A stretch of 64,000 nt of DNA. Source: Paeniglutamicibacter gangotriensis Lz1y. GTDB lineage: Bacteria; Actinomycetota; Actinomycetes; Actinomycetales; Micrococcaceae. The notes under the pieces are model-generated. The model was not told the origin of the DNA, did no database searches, and worked only from the letters and a program-made list of their open reading frames with translations. The position numbers and the translations under genes are program-made. Location: assembly GCF_000348945.1 (NCBI RefSeq), contig NZ_AOCK01000009.1:62001-126000 (forward strand). The letters run 5' to 3'. Positions 49,088 through 59,569 of this stretch are shown here, piece by piece; positions within the stretch are counted from its first letter, which is position 1, and every line of letters begins with the position of its first letter.

Positions 49088-50175
49088 TCGGCGATCTCCT
49101 GGTAGGCGGCGAACAAGAGGGAGGTGTCCGGGACTTCGAGCATGCGTGGGCTGCCGATGGCATCCAGTACGACGAAGCGCAACAGGTCCCCGCGGGTCTT
49201 CTTGTCCCGGCGCATCCCGTCAAGCAGGGTCTGCCAGCGATCCCCGCGGTAACTGGTGGGCAGTCCGAGGGCCTTGAGGATGCTCAGGTGGCGGTCGGCG
49301 ACGGCGTCGGGGGTGCGTCCGACGCTGCGGCCCAGCTCGGCGGCGAAGGCCAGACCGATGGAAACGGCCGCTCCGTGGCGCATCGAGTAGCGTTCGGCCA
49401 GCTCGATGGAGTGGGCCAGGGTGTGGCCGTAGTTCAGGTATTCGCGCTCCCCGGACTCGCGCAGGTCGCTCGAGACGATCTTGGCCTTGACCGCGATGGC
49501 GCGCTCGATGAGTTCGCGCAGCCGGGCCGAGGTGGCGTCGGTGGCGTCGGCCGGGTCCTCCTCGATGAGCTCCAGGATGCGCTCGTCGGCGATGAAGCCG
49601 CACTTCACGACCTCGGCCAGGCCTGTCACCAGTTCGTTCTTCGGAAGCGTGGCCAGGGTGTCCAGGTCCACCAGCACACCGGCCGGCGGGTGAAAGGCCC
49701 CGACGAGGTTCTTGCCCTCGGCGGTATTGATGCCGGTCTTCCCGCCCACTGCGGCATCGACCATGCCCAGCAGGGAGGTCGGGAGGTGAATGACCTTGGT
49801 GCCGCGCAGCCAGGTGGCAGCCACGAAGCCGGCCAGGTCGGTCACGGCGCCGCCGCCGACCGCCACGATGGCATCGGAACGCGTGAAGTCGTTCTTGCCC
49901 AGCACCTGCCAGCAGAACGAGGCAACCTCGATGTGCTTGCCTTCTTCGGCGTCGGGGATCTCGGCGACCATCGCTGCGTAGCCTGCTGCCTCGAGGTCTG
50001 CCTTGACGATGTCACCGGTGACGCGCAGTGCCCGGGGGTGGATGATGAGGACCTTTTTCACGCGCTCGCCCAGCAGACCGGGCAGTCGGCCCAGCAAGCC
50101 GTTGCCGACGATGACGTCATAGTTCTCGGCTGGAGCCGATCCGGTGACGGAAATCGTCGTAGGTGCGGGGTTCAT
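49084..50175 (-). CDS. aroB: 3-dehydroquinate synthase
   Basis: AroB converts DAHP to 3-dehydroquinate with NAD and a divalent metal. ATG 50175 (GGAGG 8 bases upstream) gives 363 residues; codons upstream in the same frame are poorly conserved. Motifs are AIVAVGGGAVTDLAGFVAATW (about 100), HLPTSLLGMVDAAVGGKTGIN (about 125), and metal-binding LAEVVKCGF plus NYGHTLAHSIE (about 250). It overlaps the TPR-like gene by four bases and lies 201 bases downstream of aroK. Confidence 0.96.
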   Translation of the reverse strand: MNPAPTTISVTGSAPAENYDVIVGNGLLGRLPGLLGERVKKVLIIHPRALRVTGDIVKADLEAAGYAAMVAEIPDAEEGKHIEVASFCWQVLGKNDFTRSDAIVAVGGGAVTDLAGFVAATWLRGTKVIHLPTSLLGMVDAAVGGKTGINTAEGKNLVGAFHPPAGVLVDLDTLATLPKNELVTGLAEVVKCGFIADERILELIEEDPADATDATSARLRELIERAIAVKAKIVSSDLRESGEREYLNYGHTLAHSIELAERYSMRHGAAVSIGLAFAAELGRSVGRTPDAVADRHLSILKALGLPTSYRGDRWQTLLDGMRRDKKTRGDLLRFVVLDAIGSPRMLEVPDTSLLFAAYQEIAE

Positions 50176-50376
50176 CGTTGGATCCTCCAAAGTGCTACGT
50201 TGCACGCCCGGTCTCCCGTCGTCCGGATCTTGCCGGTGCAGGAGCTGCGGTGCGTGGGCGTGTGATGATGACGCGTCATCCGCGTCCTTGCGAATGAACA
50301 TCGGCCATGTTCCGGGTGCACGAATGCACCCCAGGTCAGGCTTAAGCCTACGTGTTTGCCGTGCTGATGTGGTGCT

Positions 50377-50913
50377 TCAGTGTCCGGCATCACGATAGGC
50401 GGCGAGGATCGCTCCGGCAATCTGCCCAGGTCTCTTCCCCCGGGTGTCGATGATCACGGTGGCGGTGCGCTCGTAGAGATCGCTGCGCATGGCAAAAATG
50501 CGCGCCCAGGCCTCCAACGGGTTGCTGCCCAGCAGCGGTCGGGTGGTGTCGGCGCCGATGCGCTGCGCCACGTCGGCCTCGTCGGTGAGCAGGTAGACGC
50601 AGAAGCCGTGGGCCAGCAATTCGCGGTTGGCCTCTGCGAGCACCGATCCGCCGCCGGTGGCGACCACGGCGGGGGCCGTGGCCCTGGCCTCGCGCTGGGC
50701 CTGTGTGGGCACGGCGGCGGCCATCACTTCGGATTCAAAGCGGCGGAATCCGGCTTCTCCGTGGGCTGCGAAGATCTCCGGGATGCTGCCGTGGGCCGCG
50801 ATGACGCGGGCGTCGGTGTCGATCAGGGTGGTTCCCAACAGGCCGGCCAAGAGCGCACCCACGGCGCTCTTGCCGCTGGCCATCGGACCGATCAGGAAGA
50901 TCGGGGTGCTCAT
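50377..50913 (-). CDS. aroK: shikimate kinase
   Basis: AroK phosphorylates shikimate at O-3. The 178-residue P-loop kinase has [20 protein letters not shown] (about residue 5), the DTDA Mg site at [13 protein letters not shown] (about 30), the shikimate-binding [11 protein letters not shown] (about 57) and [10 protein letters not shown] (about 85). The start overlaps the aroC stop by four bases (ATGA). The 201 bases after its stop before aroB hold no gene. Confidence 0.95.
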   Translation of the reverse strand: MSTPIFLIGPMASGKSAVGALLAGLLGTTLIDTDARVIAAHGSIPEIFAAHGEAGFRRFESEVMAAAVPTQAQREARATAPAVVATGGGSVLAEANRELLAHGFCVYLLTDEADVAQRIGADTTRPLLGSNPLEAWARIFAMRSDLYERTATVIIDTRGKRPGQIAGAILAAYRDAGH

Positions 50914-52112
50914 GAGGTGCGGACCGAACCCAGGTTCTCGGGGATGGCCGCGAGGTAGGAGTCGATGTTGCGCTTGACCTCGGTGACCGAGTCACCACCG
51001 AACTTCTCGAGCATGGCCTGGGCCAACACCAGAGCGACCATCGCCTCGGCGACGACGCCCGCGGCGGGAACCGCACAGACATCCGAACGCTGGTGGTGGG
51101 CGGTGGTTTCTTCACCGGTGGCGGTGTCGATGGTGCGCAGGGCGCGCGGGACGGTGGCGATCGGCTTCATGGCCGCACGCACACGCAACACATCTCCGAT
51201 GCTCATGCCGCCCTCGATGCCCCCGGCCTTGTTGCCGGAGCGATCGATGACCCCGTCCTCGCCACGCACGATCTCGTCGTGGGCGGCAGATCCGCGCCGC
51301 GAAGCGGTCAGGAAGCCGTCTCCGACCTCCACGCCCTTGATGGCCTGGATGCCCATCAGCGCGCCGGCCAGGCGCGCATCGAGGCGGCGGTCCCAGTGCA
51401 CGTAGGAGCCCAGCCCGGGGGGAAGATTGTAGGCGAGCACCTCGACGATGCCACCGAGGGTCTCGCCCTCCTTGTGGGCGGCGTCGACCTCGGCCACCAT
51501 GGCCGCGGAGGTCTCGGAGTCGAAGCAGCGCAGCGGGTCGGCGTCCAGCGCCCGGACGTCGGCGGCGCGCGGCAGCACGGAATTTTCCGGGGAGGCGACG
51601 GTGCCGACCGAGACGGTGTGGGAGACCAGCTCGACACCGAGTTGGGCCAGGAAGTTGGAGGCCACCGAGCCCAGCGCGACGCGGGCCGCGGTTTCGCGTG
51701 CTGAGGCACGCTCCAGGACCGGGCGGGCGTCGTCAAAACCATATTTCTGCATGCCGGTGAAGTCCGCATGTCCGGGACGCGGGCGGGTCAAAGGCGCGTT
51801 GCGCGCCATCGACGCGAGCTCCTCGGGGTCCACGGCGTCGGGGTTCATGACCTTTTCCCACTTGGGCCACTCGGTGTTTCCCACCTCGATGGCCACCGGA
51901 CCGCCCTGGGTGAGCCCGTGGCGCACCCCGCCGACGAAGGAGACCTCGTCCTGCTCGAACTTCATTCTCGCTCCGCGGCCATAGCCGAGGCGGCGGCGCG
52001 CCAAGGCATCGCGCACATCCTGAGAAGAGATGGTAACGCCCGCGGGCATTCCCTCGATAATTCCAACCAATGCGGGGCCGTGTGATTCGCCCGCCGTCAA
52101 CCAACGCAACAT
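50910..52112 (-). CDS. aroC: chorismate synthase
   Basis: AroC uses reduced FMN to make chorismate from EPSP. ATG 52112 gives 400 residues, starting [21 protein letters not shown], the family N-terminal motif; AGGA lies 8 bases before. Other landmarks include [16 protein letters not shown] (about 45), [19 protein letters not shown] (about 110), and late FMN motifs [15 protein letters not shown] (about 295). Upstream in-frame starts (52121, 52175) add residues unlike the family. Confidence 0.96.
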   Translation of the reverse strand: MLRWLTAGESHGPALVGIIEGMPAGVTISSQDVRDALARRRLGYGRGARMKFEQDEVSFVGGVRHGLTQGGPVAIEVGNTEWPKWEKVMNPDAVDPEELASMARNAPLTRPRPGHADFTGMQKYGFDDARPVLERASARETAARVALGSVASNFLAQLGVELVSHTVSVGTVASPENSVLPRAADVRALDADPLRCFDSETSAAMVAEVDAAHKEGETLGGIVEVLAYNLPPGLGSYVHWDRRLDARLAGALMGIQAIKGVEVGDGFLTASRRGSAAHDEIVRGEDGVIDRSGNKAGGIEGGMSIGDVLRVRAAMKPIATVPRALRTIDTATGEETTAHHQRSDVCAVPAAGVVAEAMVALVLAQAMLEKFGGDSVTEVKRNIDSYLAAIPENLGSVRTS

Positions 52113-52144
52113 GCACTCCATCCTGCCATGCGAAACGGGTCCGA

Positions 52145-53104
52145 TCAGGGCCGGGACAGCCCCACTGCGTCGCACATCACATTTGTGACGTGGTCCCAGT
52201 CCGCATCGTGGACACCGGAAAAAAATTTGACCTGCTCGACACCCTGGTACACCAGCATCTCTAGTCCAGACACGACCGTGCCTCCGGCGCGCTCCCAGGC
52301 GGAGGCCAAGGCCGAGGGCCAGGGGTCGTAAGCGACATCGAGCAGCACCGCGCCGGGAGCCAGGATCCCGGCACCCTGCGGCCGCTCGGATGCAGGGGTT
52401 AGTCCCACCCCGGGATCGGCTTCCAGCCCGAGGGTGACACAGAGGGGATCTGCGGCATGGGCCGGCAGTGTTGAAATGACGGCGCCGTAGCGAGGCAGCA
52501 GTTCGGCGGCTTCAACGGCACTCACGGTAGCTGCAATAAGTCCCAGCTCTGCCGCCAGCAACAGCGTCTGCGCGGCCCGTTCCGGGTTACGCACCACGAG
52601 GTCCACGTGGCTGAACCCGAGATCTGCGCAGGCTTCGAGGGCTGCCAGCGCGGTGTTGCCGGCCCCCAGGATCGCTGCACGGCGCTCGGCAGGAGCGGTC
52701 AGCGCCGGCGAGGCTGCCCGGATCGAGTGCACGATGCCATCGATATCGGTGTTGTAGCCAAAGAGCCGCACCCCGTGGTCGGTATGCCGGACCACGATGG
52801 TGTTCAAGGCGCCGAGTCGTCGCACCCGATCCGAGCGCTCGTCAAGAAACGGCACCAGCGCGTCCTTCATCGGCATGGTCACCGAGACCCCGACCCATCC
52901 GGGTTCGGTGCGTAGTCGCGCGGCGAAACGGCCCGCGGCTTCGGGCTGGATATCGATCGCCGCATAGTCGATGTCCACGCCCAGCGCCTTGTAGGCGGCC
53001 GCATGCAGCAGCGGGGAGCGCGAATGGCCGATCGGATGCCCCAGCACCGCCGCGCGCAGCGCACCACCAGGGGTTTGTGCGGGCGCGGGGTTCGATGGCG
53101 TCAT
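52145..53104 (-). CDS. aroE: shikimate dehydrogenase
   Basis: AroE reduces 3-dehydroshikimate to shikimate with NADPH. The 319-residue protein has [20 protein letters not shown] (about 25), [14 protein letters not shown] (about 78), [10 protein letters not shown] (about 117), and the nucleotide motif [14 protein letters not shown] (about 145). ATG 53104 shares a base with the mltG stop (TAATG) and has GAGGA 8 bases upstream; GTG 53110 is an alternative. Confidence 0.93.
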   Translation of the reverse strand: MTPSNPAPAQTPGGALRAAVLGHPIGHSRSPLLHAAAYKALGVDIDYAAIDIQPEAAGRFAARLRTEPGWVGVSVTMPMKDALVPFLDERSDRVRRLGALNTIVVRHTDHGVRLFGYNTDIDGIVHSIRAASPALTAPAERRAAILGAGNTALAALEACADLGFSHVDLVVRNPERAAQTLLLAAELGLIAATVSAVEAAELLPRYGAVISTLPAHAADPLCVTLGLEADPGVGLTPASERPQGAGILAPGAVLLDVAYDPWPSALASAWERAGGTVVSGLEMLVYQGVEQVKFFSGVHDADWDHVTNVMCDAVGLSRP

Positions 53105-55257
53105 TAGCACACGTCCTCATTGGCCGCGCACCAGGCACGGAATTCGTTCTGGTTCACCTGGTGTTCGGCGTAAGTCTTGGCGAATTTCGTTTCACCGCTG
53201 TCGATGTCCACCGTGACCCAGTAGTAGTAGTCATTCGGCGTTGGCTTGGCTGCGGCCTTGATGGCAGCATCCCCCGGTGAGCCGATCGGCGTCGGCGGAA
53301 GGCCCTTGTGCACGTAGGTGTTGTACGGGTTTCCCGCGTCGACTTTTTCGTCCTTAGTGATCTGCAGGGTGTACCGGTCCAACCCATAGATCACACTCGA
53401 GTCGACCTGCAGCAGACCGCCGGTCTCGGTGTTCTTCGGGTGCAACCGGTTCTCCAGTGCTCCTGCCACCGTGCCGTAGTCGTCCTTGCGTGCCTCGGCT
53501 TGCAGAATCGAGGCGACCTTCAGCACGTGATACTGCTTGTCCGCCTCGGTAACGCCGTTCTCGCTCAACTTCTTAGTCGTCGCGTCGACCATACTCTGGA
53601 GCACCGTCTTGGCATCGGCGTCCAAGGGGAAGCGGTACTCCCCCGGGTGCAGGTAGCCTTCGAGATTTTTGGCCTCGGACTTGATACCGAAGGCGCCGGG
53701 ATCCTTGGCCAAGGCGCTGAGCTCGGCAACCGGAATTCCGGTGCCTTTTTCAATCTCCTCGAGGACCTGGCTCATGCGAACGTTCTGCTTGATGGCGACG
53801 TAGGAAACCTTCTCCGCGGGTTCACCGATCAGGATCGTAGCGGCATCAAGGGCCGGCATCTGCAGGCGCAGGTGATACGTCCCGGGGTGGATCTCCCGGC
53901 TTTCAGCCTCCACCAACTGGACCGATTCCAGGAACAGTTTGTCGTTGGAGACAATGTCTCGGGTTTCCAGTTCGCGACTGATTTGCCGCTGGCCCCAGCC
54001 GGGCTTAACTTCGAAGGCGATCTCCTCGCCTCCGGGCGCGGGATAATCCTCGGGGTTCAGCTTGGACAGCAAGCCCTGCAGGAACAGCCCAACGCCGAAA
54101 ACTACGGCGCAGAAACCCGCCAACACGGCCATGACAACCCAGTTGCGGCGGCGACGACGGGCCTTGCGCACCTCGCGACCGGACTTTCCTGAGGTCAGGA
54201 ACAGATTCTCGCGCCTCATCGGGCCTTCAGGTTCCGGATCGCGGGGCTCAGCTGCATAGATGGGCTCGGGGTCTTGGTAGTCCTCTGAATGTTCGAACTC
54301 GTCGGTCCCGGACACCAGGTGCCCATCGATGTCCTCGCCAAGTGGGAGTCCATCGAGATCTTCGGGCGCGTCCTCGGACGGCTGTGTCGCTGTGAAATCG
54401 TCGGCAACCTCATCGGCGACGATTGGCTCACCGTGTTCGGAATCTGATTCGGAACCGGAGGCGCTTGGCGATGACTGTGCTTCAACCGTGGGTGACGGGG
54501 CGGCTGCCGGTGGACTGATCGGGGCCGAGGTAGGGCGGGGTGGATGAACAACGGCAGGTTTGTGCGGGACCTCGGCTACACGATTGTCATGAGGCGCCGG
54601 TTCCGTTGTCGGCGTTTCCTCCGCTGCCACCGGGCGCTGTTGCCCGGCGTCCTGGTCGAAGGGTGTTTTTGGGGACTTCTGGGCCGATTCATGTTTGCTG
54701 GCCAGGCTCGAGGCTTCAGTTGCACTCGTGCCGGCTGTGCCGCGGGCGCTGGCGGAACGATCCCGTAAGGGTGCGGCATTGGCTCGCAATGTCTGGCGCA
54801 CGCGTTCGGCGGCGGCGCGTTGGGCCTCGATGGCTTCCTGACGGGCGCGCAGTGCACTTTGGGTGCGAACGCGTTGGGCCGCTTCCCGGGACTTGGCGCG
54901 TTCGAGAGCAACCTCGTGGATACGTTTCGCCTCGGCTGCCGATTCGGCATCGGCGAGGGCTACGCGTTCTTTCTCGGCCGCATCGGGCGCTTCGGTTTCC
55001 TCCGCGGGGTCGGCAGCCGTCAAAGTCTTGGCTACCTTGGCGGATTCCACAGAGTTGGCGGCTGCATGGTGTTCGGCGTTTCCGTGTCGGGCCGGGGCTC
55101 CATCAGACTGCGCAGTTTGACCGGCAACGGGGTCTCCGTTGCTTTGCTGCTCCACGAGACGCTCGCGCTCTGCATTCTCGCGCGCGGCGCGGGCGGCACG
55201 TCGGGGTGATATCCCCGATTCGTGGCGCGATGAATCGTTGGACGATTCTTTTGTCAT
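53104..55257 (-). CDS. mltG: endolytic murein transglycosylase MltG
   Basis: MltG cuts nascent glycan strands in peptidoglycan and limits chain length. ATG 55257 (GGGAG 8 bases upstream) gives 717 residues. The first 360 or so are low complexity: basic Arg/Ala/Glu stretches predicted as coiled coil (about 10-120), then acidic and Pro-rich segments. A single membrane helix follows (about 395-415: WVVMAVLAGFCAVVFGVGLF), then LysM-like and YceG domains with ASILQAEARKDDYGTVAGALENRL (about 605) carrying the catalytic Glu. E. coli MltG has about 340 residues, so the large cytoplasmic extension is unusual. It is upstream of and coupled to aroE. Confidence 0.92.
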   Translation of the reverse strand: MTKESSNDSSRHESGISPRRAARAARENAERERLVEQQSNGDPVAGQTAQSDGAPARHGNAEHHAAANSVESAKVAKTLTAADPAEETEAPDAAEKERVALADAESAAEAKRIHEVALERAKSREAAQRVRTQSALRARQEAIEAQRAAAERVRQTLRANAAPLRDRSASARGTAGTSATEASSLASKHESAQKSPKTPFDQDAGQQRPVAAEETPTTEPAPHDNRVAEVPHKPAVVHPPRPTSAPISPPAAAPSPTVEAQSSPSASGSESDSEHGEPIVADEVADDFTATQPSEDAPEDLDGLPLGEDIDGHLVSGTDEFEHSEDYQDPEPIYAAEPRDPEPEGPMRRENLFLTSGKSGREVRKARRRRRNWVVMAVLAGFCAVVFGVGLFLQGLLSKLNPEDYPAPGGEEIAFEVKPGWGQRQISRELETRDIVSNDKLFLESVQLVEAESREIHPGTYHLRLQMPALDAATILIGEPAEKVSYVAIKQNVRMSQVLEEIEKGTGIPVAELSALAKDPGAFGIKSEAKNLEGYLHPGEYRFPLDADAKTVLQSMVDATTKKLSENGVTEADKQYHVLKVASILQAEARKDDYGTVAGALENRLHPKNTETGGLLQVDSSVIYGLDRYTLQITKDEKVDAGNPYNTYVHKGLPPTPIGSPGDAAIKAAAKPTPNDYYYWVTVDIDSGETKFAKTYAEHQVNQNEFRAWCAANEDVC

Positions 55258-55430
55258 ACGGTTTTCTCCCTTGCCCGCAGGCAACGTAGTAGCCGAGGGG
55301 CGACGCAGGCCCACTTCATCAGCCGAATGAGATGTCATGCGATCGTAACCTAAACGATTGATAACAGGCAGCGCTCCCGGGCCGTTTCGCTCGGGAATTC
55401 CGCTGCCCAAGCTCGACGGCCCCTCTGGGC

Positions 55431-55934
55431 TCAGCTGCCATCGCCAGACCCATACTCGTGCGCCTTAGCCAGCTGTCCCGGGTCAATCTGCCCATTCCTG
55501 CGCATTTCAAGCACTTGTTGGAGGATTTCGACAGCGGCGACCTGATCGACCACTGCACGGTGCTTCCGCCCGTCAAGACCGGCCTGATGTAGAGCGCGGT
55601 GGGCACTGACAGTGGTCAGGCGCTCATCAACCAGCCGGACTTCAGCCACAACGTCTGTGCGAGCCAAGGCTTTAGCCAAGTCACGAGCATAATCACGGGC
55701 CATGGTGGTGGACGCAGTTTCGCCCCCGGACATGGAACGCGGCAGCCCCACGAATATTTGTGCGACTTCGCGTTCCTGGACAAGCTTGACCAGCATCGAA
55801 ATATCGCTGGATTTCTTGAGGTCCCGCTTAAGCGTCTTGACCGGAGTGGCCAAGACACCGTGACGGTCGCTGGCCGCGACGCCGACGCGGGCCATGCCCA
55901 CGTCGACGCCGAGCAGCACCCCGGGCCTCGGCAC
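55431..55934 (-). CDS. ruvX: RuvX/YqgF Holliday-junction resolvase-like nuclease
   Basis: RuvX has an RNase H fold and acts in 16S rRNA 5' maturation or recombination. The 167-residue protein shows VLLGVDVGMARVGVAASD (first catalytic Asp, about 10), QIFVGLPRSMSGGE (about 60), VRLVDERLTTVSAH (about 97) and AVVDQVAAVEILQQVLE (about 130). The start GTG 55934 is weak; no start lies between it and the alaS stop at 55955 that would be better. It follows alaS by 20 bases. Confidence 0.9.
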   Translation of the reverse strand: MPRPGVLLGVDVGMARVGVAASDRHGVLATPVKTLKRDLKKSSDISMLVKLVQEREVAQIFVGLPRSMSGGETASTTMARDYARDLAKALARTDVVAEVRLVDERLTTVSAHRALHQAGLDGRKHRAVVDQVAAVEILQQVLEMRRNGQIDPGQLAKAHEYGSGDGS

Positions 55935-55954
55935 CAGGGTCTCGGACGGGGAGG

Positions 55955-58636
55955 TTATGACAACTCCTGCATCGCCCGGACCATGGCTTCGAGTGCCTCG
56001 GAGGTCTTGGAAACGTCCTGGCCTCCGCCCTGGGCCACATCGTCCTTGCCGCCACCGCCGCCGCCAAGGATCTTGGCCGCGGTGCGCACCAAGGCACCAG
56101 CCTTCGCACCCTTGGCGCGGGCCTCCTCGTTGGTAGCCACCAGAACTAACGGACGACCGTTGGCCGAACCGGTCAGTGCCACGGTGGATGCGGCAGAACC
56201 CAAGCGGTCGCGCAGGTCCAGGGCCAGGGCGCGCAAGGCGTCAGCGGAAGGAACGTCTCCCACATCATGTGCCAGGACCTTGATTCCGCCTACCTCGACG
56301 GCCTTGGCCACCAGGGAGCCGGCCTGCCCAGCCAGCTGTGCGGAGCGCAACTTCTCGATTTCGCGTTCCGCGGTGCGCAGCTTCGCGACCGTCTCGCTGA
56401 TGCGTTCGTTCAACTGGGCGGAGGGGACCTTGAACATGGAGGAAAGCTCGGAGACCAAGGCGCGTTCTGCAGCACCGTGACGGAAGGCTTCCATACCTAC
56501 CAGCGCCTCAACACGACGGTTGCCCGAGCCGACCGAGGCCTCGCCCAACAGCGTCAGGGAGCCGATCTGCGCGGTGGCGCCCACGTGGGTACCGCCGCAG
56601 AGCTCGCGGCTCCAGGCATCGTTGATTTCCACCATGCGCACGGTGTTGCCGTACTTCTCACCGAACAGGCTCATCGCACCCATGGCGCGTGCCTCGGCCA
56701 GCGGCATCACGTTGGTGCTGACCTGGTGGTTGTTGCGGATGGCCAGGTTCACCACTTCTTCGACCTCGTTCCGGGCCGCGGCGGAGAGCGCCTCGGACCA
56801 GGAGAAGTCAAAGCGCAGGTAACCGGCCTTGTTGAAGGAACCGGACTGCAAAGCATCGGGGCCCAGAATTTCGTGGAGGGCAGCGTGGACCAGGTGGGTG
56901 GCGGAGTGCGCCTGTTCACCGGAGTGGCGACGTGCCCTATCAACCTCGGCCAGCACCGTGGCGCCGGCCGGCAGTTCACCTTCACGCACGATCACCTGGT
57001 GCACGTTCAGGCCGCGGACCGGAGCTTGCACGTCCAGAACCTCAAGCACGAAACCGTCACCGGTGATCAATCCGACATCGCCCGCTTGTCCGCCGGCCTC
57101 GGCGTAGAACGGCGTCTCGTTGAGCACCAATTCGATCTGCTGGCCCTGTTCGGCCACCTCGATGAGTGCACCGTTGTGCACCATACCGCGAACGGTGGAT
57201 TCGCTGGTGAGTTCCTCGTAGCCAGTGAAGATCACGTCCCCGGCATCGTGCAGCTGCGTGAAGACTGCCAGGTCGGCGTGACCGGCCTTCTTGGACTTCG
57301 CGTCCTTTTGGGCACGGGTGCGCTGTTCATTCATCAGCTCACGGAATTTGGGCTCGTCAACAGCCAGACCCGCCTCGGCGGCGATTTCCAGAGTCAAGTC
57401 GATCGGGAAGCCATAGGTATCGTGCAGTGCGAAGGCGTCTTCGCCCGAAAGCGAGCCACCCTTGGACTTGGAAACCTGCAGGGCCTCCTCCAAGCGTGTG
57501 GTTCCCGAGGCAATGGTGCGCAGGAAGGCACGTTCCTCGGCATAGGCGATCCGGGCGATGCGCTCGAAGTCGGTCTCCACGATCGGGTAGACGCCCTTCA
57601 TGGCGTCGCGGGAGGCCGGAAGCAGCTCGGGAAGAACCGCGGTCTCCACACCCATCAGCCGCATGGCGCGCACGGCACGGCGGATCAGGCGGCGCAGCAC
57701 ATAGCCACGGCCCTCGTTGCCCGGGGAAACGCCGTCGGAAATCAGCATCAGCGAGGAGCGGATGTGATCAGCGACCATGCGCATGCGCACATCGTTGGCG
57801 TGGTTTGGGTCCGTGGGGTCCTCGGTGGAGCTGTAGGCCTTGCCCGCAAGCTCGGCTGCCTTATCCAGCACGGGACGGACCTGATCGGTCTCGTACATGT
57901 TCTCGACACCCTGCAGGATCATTGCCAGGCGCTCGAGTCCCAGACCTGTGTCGATGTTCTTCTTGGGCAGTTCACCCAGAATTTCGAAGCTGTCCTTGCC
58001 GGTACCTGCACCGCGCTGGTACTGCATGAACACGAGGTTCCAGATTTCGATGTATCGGGTGTCGTCGGCTTCGGGGCCGCCCTCGATCCCGTACTCCGGG
58101 CCGCGGTCGTAGAAGATTTCCGAGCAGGGGCCGGCCGGGCCTGGCTGGCCGGTGGACCAGTAGTTGTCCTCCATACCCATCTTCTGGATGCGCTCGACCG
58201 GAATGCCGATCTTGTCGCGCCAGATCTCCAGGGCCTCGTTGTCTTCGTGGTAGACAGTGATCCACAAACGCTCGGCGTCGAGGCCGTACCCGCCGGCTTC
58301 GAGAGAACTGGTCAGCAGCTCCCACGCGTAGGCGATGGCCTCTTCTTTGAAGTAGTCACCAAACGAGAAGTTGCCGCACATCTGGAAGAAGGTTCCGTGG
58401 CGCACCGTCTTGCCGACTTCTTCGATGTCGCCGGTGCGGATGCACTTCTGGACGGACGTGGCACGGCTGTAGGGCGGATCTTCACGTGCAGTGAGGTAAG
58501 GGATGAACGGCACCATCCCGGCAACGGTGAACAAAAGCGACGGGTCGGAGGAGACCAGTGAGGCGCTGGGTACAGCAGTGTGGCCCTTCGACTCAAAGTA
58601 GTCGACCCACCGGCGTGCAATTTCCTGCGATTTCAT
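55955..58636 (-). CDS. alaS: alanyl-tRNA synthetase
   Basis: AlaRS charges tRNA-Ala and edits mischarged Ser and Gly. The 893-residue protein has the class II core with FTVAGMVPFIPYL (about 30) and the tRNA-recognition domain, the editing site HSATHLVHAALHEILG (about 580) with CGGTHV (about 680) supplying zinc ligands, and a C-terminal oligomerisation region with GGGGGGKDD (about 860). The start ATG 58636 reads MKSQEIARRWVDYFESKGH. It precedes ruvX and follows the two small membrane-anchored genes of the same strand. Confidence 0.97.
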   Translation of the reverse strand: MKSQEIARRWVDYFESKGHTAVPSASLVSSDPSLLFTVAGMVPFIPYLTAREDPPYSRATSVQKCIRTGDIEEVGKTVRHGTFFQMCGNFSFGDYFKEEAIAYAWELLTSSLEAGGYGLDAERLWITVYHEDNEALEIWRDKIGIPVERIQKMGMEDNYWSTGQPGPAGPCSEIFYDRGPEYGIEGGPEADDTRYIEIWNLVFMQYQRGAGTGKDSFEILGELPKKNIDTGLGLERLAMILQGVENMYETDQVRPVLDKAAELAGKAYSSTEDPTDPNHANDVRMRMVADHIRSSLMLISDGVSPGNEGRGYVLRRLIRRAVRAMRLMGVETAVLPELLPASRDAMKGVYPIVETDFERIARIAYAEERAFLRTIASGTTRLEEALQVSKSKGGSLSGEDAFALHDTYGFPIDLTLEIAAEAGLAVDEPKFRELMNEQRTRAQKDAKSKKAGHADLAVFTQLHDAGDVIFTGYEELTSESTVRGMVHNGALIEVAEQGQQIELVLNETPFYAEAGGQAGDVGLITGDGFVLEVLDVQAPVRGLNVHQVIVREGELPAGATVLAEVDRARRHSGEQAHSATHLVHAALHEILGPDALQSGSFNKAGYLRFDFSWSEALSAAARNEVEEVVNLAIRNNHQVSTNVMPLAEARAMGAMSLFGEKYGNTVRMVEINDAWSRELCGGTHVGATAQIGSLTLLGEASVGSGNRRVEALVGMEAFRHGAAERALVSELSSMFKVPSAQLNERISETVAKLRTAEREIEKLRSAQLAGQAGSLVAKAVEVGGIKVLAHDVGDVPSADALRALALDLRDRLGSAASTVALTGSANGRPLVLVATNEEARAKGAKAGALVRTAAKILGGGGGGKDDVAQGGGQDVSKTSEALEAMVRAMQELS

Positions 58637-58744
58637 CGTTTTTCTTCGATCCCTTCGAGCTTATGGGCGCTGTGGTTCAGCTGTGGCAGCGGATTTTCGC
58701 GGGTCCGCCACGAATGGCGGGCGTACCGGTGCCACAAAACAAGT

Positions 58745-58978
58745 TTAGTGGTGGCTTGTGCCGGATGTTTCATCCAGGCCCAGTGCCTGGCGGAGTTCGG
58801 TTTCGCGTTCGTTCATGCCGGTGCGGAAAGCCTCGGCCACTTCGTGCAGCGAGTCGCTCAAGCGGGCCACGGTGCGGTTCATTCCATCGGCACTGGCCAG
58901 GTCCTTAGCTTCGGAGAGCTTACGGGCGGCCAAGACACCGACACCAATACCGATGCCGACCCAGAATAGTTTCTTCAT
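58745..58978 (-). CDS. small membrane-anchored protein, alaS neighbour
   Basis: The 77-residue protein starts MKKLFWVGIGIGVGVLAARKL, a short N-terminal membrane helix, then has a helical soluble part with SLHEVAEAFRTGMNEREAEL-like heptads. It resembles small conserved proteins found between alaS and a DUF948 gene in Micrococcaceae; no function is known to me. ATG 58978 is the only sensible start. Confidence 0.7.
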   Translation of the reverse strand: MKKLFWVGIGIGVGVLAARKLSEAKDLASADGMNRTVARLSDSLHEVAEAFRTGMNERETELRQALGLDETSGTSHH

Positions 58979-59113
58979 CTACGGTTTCCTCGTTTCATGG
59001 ATGGGTGGATCGAATGTCTGCCGGCTGCGTTCACGCTCCGTGGTCAGCGCCTGGGTCCCTCAAGGGCCAGCAGGCGTTGCGTGGAGTCTGTGGGTACGGC
59101 CGGGTAGCTGCCG

Positions 59114-59485
59114 CTAGCGCGAGCGTCGACCCTTGCCGGTCGGCTTGGTGGCCAATACCGAGCGGACGCCGGCGGAGAACGCGGCGACCTTGATCAGTGG
59201 GCGTCCAACGGTGGCTGCGGTCAACGACGAAAGCGCGCTGATGTTCGCCGTCGCGTCGGAGACGTTGGTGGTGATCCCATCCACCTTGAGCATCTGGTCG
59301 TTGGTGGTGGCCACGGTGTTGGTGACCTCGCTCAGCAGCGGTGTGGTGCCGTCGGAGACGTCCTTCACTGCGGCGCGCAGCTCATCAAACACCTTGCCAA
59401 GTTTCCAGATGGGGATGGCAAGCAGTGCCACCAGTACGGCGAAGACGCCCGCCGCGATAAGTCCGGCGATGTCCGACCCTGTCAT
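59114..59485 (-). CDS. DUF948 family membrane-anchored protein
   Basis: ATG 59485 (GAGGA 7 bases upstream) gives 123 residues: an N-terminal membrane helix (about 4-24: GLIAAGVFAVLVALLAIPIW), then a helical, DUF948-like region with repeated TNTVATTNDQM and VDGITTNVSDATANISALSS, and a basic end GKGRRSR. DUF948 proteins are small, coiled-coil-like, of unknown function. It lies between alaS-side genes and rpsD. Confidence 0.85.
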   Translation of the reverse strand: MTGSDIAGLIAAGVFAVLVALLAIPIWKLGKVFDELRAAVKDVSDGTTPLLSEVTNTVATTNDQMLKVDGITTNVSDATANISALSSLTAATVGRPLIKVAAFSAGVRSVLATKPTGKGRRSR

Positions 59486-59569
59486 GTGCTTTTCCTCTAC
59501 CGTTGATGACGTGTGCTTTTCCACCTTACCGAACCGATGGCGGTAGCACAGAACCGAAATGTTCTGGAT

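Noticed and set aside
56267-58561. A 764-codon plus-strand frame opposite alaS
   Set aside because: Shadow of alaS; no ribosome binding site and no recognisable protein.
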